From Phragmites australis (Eukaryota; Streptophyta; Magnoliopsida; Poales; Poaceae): 64,000 bases of DNA. A program made the translations under genes and the position numbers. Below the pieces are notes generated by a model, which worked only from the letters and a program-made list of their open reading frames with translations, did not search any database and was not told where the DNA came from. Shown here piece by piece: positions 60,885 through 64,000 of this stretch; within the stretch, counting starts at the first letter, position 1, and each line of letters begins with the position of its first letter. The stretch is taken from contig NC_084938.1 of NCBI RefSeq assembly GCF_958298935.1, positions 26,393,501-26,457,500 of the forward strand, read 5' to 3'.

Positions 60885-61640
60885 ATGGCCTCCACAATGC
60901 CGCTCCATCTCGCGCTGCTCCTGTACCTCCTGGTCTCGCCGGCCGCGGCGGGCGCCTGTGCGGGTGAGAAGTTCCCGGCTGGGAAGACATACGAGACGTG
61001 CGAGGACCTCCCAAAGCTCGGCGCCTCGCTGCACTGGACCTACGACGCGTCCAAGAACACGCTGTCGATGGCGTTCGTGGCCGCTCCCGCCGCGTCCAAC
61101 GGGTGGGTGGCGTGGGGGCTCAACCCCACGGGCGAGGGCATGGCCGGCGCGCAGGCGCTGGTGGCGCTCAAGGGGTCCGGGTCCTCCGCTCTCACCGTGA
61201 AGACGTACAATATCACGGGCTACGTCCCCCTCGGCGGCGCCTCGACGCCCATCGCGTTTCCGGCCACCGACCTCGCCGCGGACGCCGGCAGCGGCGGCAA
61301 GATCCGGCTGTACAGCAAGCTGCAGCTGCATAAGGGGATGAAGGCGGTGAACCATGTGTGGCAGGTCGGGTCGTCCGTCACCGGCGGGGCGCCCGACAAG
61401 CACGCGTTCGGCGCCGACAACCTCGCCTCCAAGAGCAAGCTCGTCCTCGCCGGCAAGGCCCCCGCGAGTTCTCCGGCGCCAGCCCCCGCGCCGGAGGCCG
61501 GCTCGGGCGGCAGCGACAGCGGTGCGGCGTCGCAAGTGGCGCCATCTGCCGGAAAGTCCGCGTCCGCGGCGGCCGCGGCCGGCGTGTCGGCGCCGGCACT
61601 CCTCGCGCTGGCATTGGTGGGTTTCTTGGCGATGGTATGA
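60885..61640 (+). CDS. AIR12-like DOMON domain protein, probably GPI-anchored
   Basis: AIR12 (auxin-induced in root cultures 12) proteins are apoplastic b-type cytochromes held at the plasma membrane by a GPI anchor and linked to redox signalling. The gene is one exon of 251 codons. Residues 1-22 form a signal peptide (MASTMPLHLALLLYLLVSPA). The mature start has CAGEKF and CEDLPKLGASLHWTYD. The DOMON domain runs to about residue 180 ([34 protein letters not shown]), with Met and His residues that could ligate haem. A Pro/Ala/Ser-rich linker (about 195-225) precedes a small-residue site and a hydrophobic tail (PALLALALVGFLAMV), as in GPI-anchor signals. The ATG follows a TATA box by 80 bp. Its nearest relative in the window is exon 1 of the DOMON-b561 gene, which it diverges from. 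Confidence 0.94.
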   Translation: MASTMPLHLALLLYLLVSPAAAGACAGEKFPAGKTYETCEDLPKLGASLHWTYDASKNTLSMAFVAAPAASNGWVAWGLNPTGEGMAGAQALVALKGSGSSALTVKTYNITGYVPLGGASTPIAFPATDLAADAGSGGKIRLYSKLQLHKGMKAVNHVWQVGSSVTGGAPDKHAFGADNLASKSKLVLAGKAPASSPAPAPAPEAGSGGSDSGAASQVAPSAGKSASAAAAAGVSAPALLALALVGFLAMV

Positions 61641-61749
61641 TAGCCGGATGCATAACATCTGTGAATGCGGTGAGGACTGGTGGTCGGGGGAGGAAATATC
61701 ACGCTATTTTTGTTCATTTTCCTTGCTCTTTTTTCGTTTTTGGTGCTGA

Positions 61750-61755
61750 AATAAA
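61750..61755 (+). terminator. Candidate polyadenylation signal of the AIR12-like gene
   Basis: AATAAA 110 bp after the stop codon, followed by T/G-rich sequence. Confidence 0.5.
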
Positions 61756-61842
61756 ATGGTTTGGTGCACTTGTTGAGCTGTTGTTAGGTAGCACGGTGAT
61801 TACTGTAGGCGACATGGCATTCATTCGATCACATGGACTTAG

Positions 61843-62018
61843 CCATCTCCAATCGATTCTTTTCACGCTTCCCGTCCTTTTGTAAAAGGATTTTTGTTTT
61901 GTTAACGTTTAAACGATTTTCTATGATTCTTATAATGAAGAGATTTTTATTTCTATTTTTTTACTTAAGGATTTTCTTTTTTTTTCGTAAATCTCTAAAA
62001 GTAAATTGCTGGAGATAA
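61843..62018. mobile_element. Small MITE-like repeat
   Basis: The left end CCATCTCCAATCGATT and the right end, AATTGCTGGAGATAAG (minus strand CTTATCTCCAGCAATT), are inverted copies around an AT-rich, T-rich interior. No target duplication determined. Confidence 0.45.
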
Positions 62019-62324
62019 GATAAAAATAAAAGGAATAAAAATAGAAAAGAGAAGAATGAAGAGAACGTAATGAAAAATAATAATTAGGATAGTCTTATTT
62101 GTTGTTACAGTGCTCTGTTTTTGAATCTCTAGAGATGCCGCAGTGCAAGTGTCCGGTACACTCTGCCTTCGTGCAGTGCGGCCGCCTCACCTGATTTGTA
62201 AATGCCCCTGCACTCTGCAATGAGCCGCTCACTAATACTGCGCCTCTGATTATATATGAGGATATGTTAAACTGCACGGCTTCCGAGTAGTATGCATGAC
62301 CTGGTCCCTGCGAAATATGGCCGA

Positions 62325-62935
62325 TGGTATTCATCAACCTTTTGTTTTTTCCTTATTTTTTAACGACATTCACTAGCTGTGTCTTCACCCTCTGCTTGTC
62401 TCAGTGCTCGCTCTCTCACTTTTCGCCCTCCTCCTGTCTCCAATAGTGTTCCTGCTTCCATCTACCGTGGTATTAATCCGATGCCCTTTCCTCTCCCGTC
62501 CAGCATCGACCGTCCGTCCTCCGTAGCCTGCGGCGCTCCCGTGCTTATCTTCTTTCTCGAGCTAGCCTCTGAGCTCAGAAAGTACATCGGTAGTCCCAGC
62601 AAAATATAGCCTATGCTATTTATCAATCTTTTGTTTTTCTCTTATTCTTTAGACGACATTCACCACAGTTATTTTCAACCTCTACTTGTCTCTGTGCTCA
62701 CTCTCCTACTTCTATGCTCGATCCCTGTTTCGTACTCTTCTCCACTCGTCTCCAACAGTGTTTCTACTTCTTACCACCGGATCCGCTGTCGCGCTAATCC
62801 GACTCCCTTGTCTCTTCCGCCCTGACATCGTCGTCCTCTGTGGCCTGCGGCGCCCCCATGTCTACCTCTTTCTCTGAGATGACCCCCTTCCCCAAGCATC
62901 CCTATAAGCTCGGGAAGTACACCGGTGACCGTAAA
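62325..62935. repeat. Tandem direct repeat, two diverged units of about 290 bp
   Basis: The anchor CGACATTCAC lies at 62364 and again at 62654, and the text around it corresponds throughout both units: TCTCAGTGCTCGCTCTC to TCTCTGTGCTCACTCTC, GTCTCCAATAGTGTT to GTCTCCAACAGTGTT, and GCCTGCGGCGCTCCCGTG to GCCTGCGGCGCCCCCATG. Neither unit has an ORF with a known domain. Confidence 0.8.
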
Positions 62936-64000
62936 CCCTCCATTACTAAACCTCGCCGACCATGACGTACGCGGGGACCGCCGCCACTTGATCGCTGCTC
63001 CTAGATTTAAGGCACCATAGCTTACTGGTGAAATATACATGGCGTATAGATTTTGCTAATCTGGTGGTTGATCCATAGCTTACTTTCTATTCATGGCACA
63101 AAAGCAGAAGTTGCCCTTTACCGGCGTTGCGTGATTGTGCTGTGCTACCGTGCGAGCATCTGCAGATGGAGATGCTGATTAGCTTTGGAAATGTTGATTA
63201 GCTTGCACATTTCGTATGATGATTGGTTGCCTACTCTGTCTCAATCGATGAGCTTGCAAACTGAAGCCAGATCAGTCGAGGACTGCATCGTCATTCTCAC
63301 TCGAGAGGAGATGAAGAACAGCTCGTGTTCGATCATGACGCCCGCTTTCTTTAATCTTACCCGAACCATATATTATCAGATGCAGCTAGCAGAAAATGGT
63401 GTTAATTATACAAGTACATTGAAGGCCGGAGAAAGGCGGCAGGTCGCCGGTTAAAGCGAAGGACGCTGGCCGGGCCGCCTCCGGCCCGCGGTAGGTGGCG
63501 GTCGAGATGATTGATTTCTACTGGACCCATGCGGAGCAGCCTGATGGATCACGGGCGCAGAGCCAAGCAGCAATGGCACATGGCTCTCGCAGTTGCCGCG
63601 GCAAATGCTTGCGTGCGAACGCCCGAATGGTAAAATGGTTGTGGCCCTTCCAGCTTTTTCTCATGCGCGTACAAGCACATGCGGCCATGCCCTGCCCCCA
63701 TGCCGGCCGGTCGCCGTCGGTGAGTCGTCGTCGTCTCTGTGGATCAGTCTGAGTATGAACTCCGAGTAGTGCGCACCAGGCTTGCACTGACGAACCTTGG
63801 TCTGGCTGGTTGGTGAAACTGATGATCCATACAGGAGGGTGTACTAAAACCGGCCGGGGAGACCTTGGCTCGGTCACGGCCTGGAGCGTTCGCAACCTCC
63901 TCTACAGAGCACATGGCTGTCACAGTTGCCGGGGGAAATGTTTGCGTGCGCCGCCCAGAAGGTCCTCGCTGCGCCGTGTGCCTGTCAGCCTGTGTGTGTG
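62936..64000. other. Gene-free end of the window with a 42-bp direct repeat
   Basis: No supported gene. The 42-bp segment at 63576-63617 (starting GCACATGGCTCTC) recurs at 63909-63950 with five mismatches, 333 bp apart. The surrounding sequence is GC-rich with short ORFs only. Confidence 0.5.

Noticed and set aside
60861..61658. 265-codon open frame antisense to the AIR12-like gene
   Set aside because: Arg/Gly-rich shadow of a GC-rich coding exon; the sense frame has a signal peptide, a DOMON domain and a TATA box.

Overview
This is nuclear DNA from a flowering plant, almost certainly a grass (Poaceae). It has intron-containing genes with very GC-rich first exons in AT-rich surroundings, a cluster of MATH-BTB paralogues of the kind expanded in grasses, and a dense mix of LINEs, Ty1/copia, LTR, CACTA and MITE elements. 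The sequence does not let me name the species. I see no bacterial, viral, plastid or CRISPR content.

Three genes look intact. (1) 22379-30300, + strand: an 11-exon type II inositol polyphosphate 5-phosphatase with an N-terminal WD40-like part (FRA3/At5PTase12-15 family, 1147 aa). (2) 44341-47293, - strand: a 3-exon DOMON plus cytochrome b561 membrane protein (392 aa). (3) 60885-61640, + strand: a single-exon AIR12-like DOMON protein (251 aa) with a signal peptide and a probable GPI-anchor signal. Genes 2 and 3 are diverging neighbours that share the DOMON domain.

Layout. 0-4.5 kb: AT-rich repeats and a GC-rich block without a recognised gene. 4.5-9 kb: a LINE fragment cut by a degenerate copia element whose 3' LTR is preserved but whose 5' end is missing. 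9.7-15.1 kb: three broken MATH-BTB copies on the - strand, one carrying a hAT-type MITE, with a 5'-truncated LINE between copies 1 and 2. 15-19 kb: non-coding DNA and MITE-like repeats. 19.15-21.91 kb: a solo LTR ending about 220 bp before the TATA box of gene 1. 22-30.3 kb: gene 1, with a LINE fragment in intron 10. 30.7-33.7 kb: a LINE just downstream of gene 1. 35.6-37.1 kb: a non-autonomous CACTA element with a duplicated end. 37.7-43.9 kb: an old LINE split by a second solo LTR. 44.3-47.3 kb: gene 2. 47.3-60.8 kb: MITEs, fold-back repeats and anonymous DNA. 60.9-61.6 kb: gene 3. 61.8-64 kb: further repeats.

Much of the value lies in insertion boundaries readable at base level: target-site duplications of 19 bp (LINE), 15 bp (LINE), 8 bp (hAT MITE), 5 bp (two solo LTRs) and TA (Stowaway-like). 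They give a relative order of insertion. I found no convincing new biological system. The most interesting items are the 5-phosphatase gene bracketed by TE insertions at both ends, the DOMON paralogue pair, the duplicated CACTA terminus, and a fold-back element with arms of about 270 bp.
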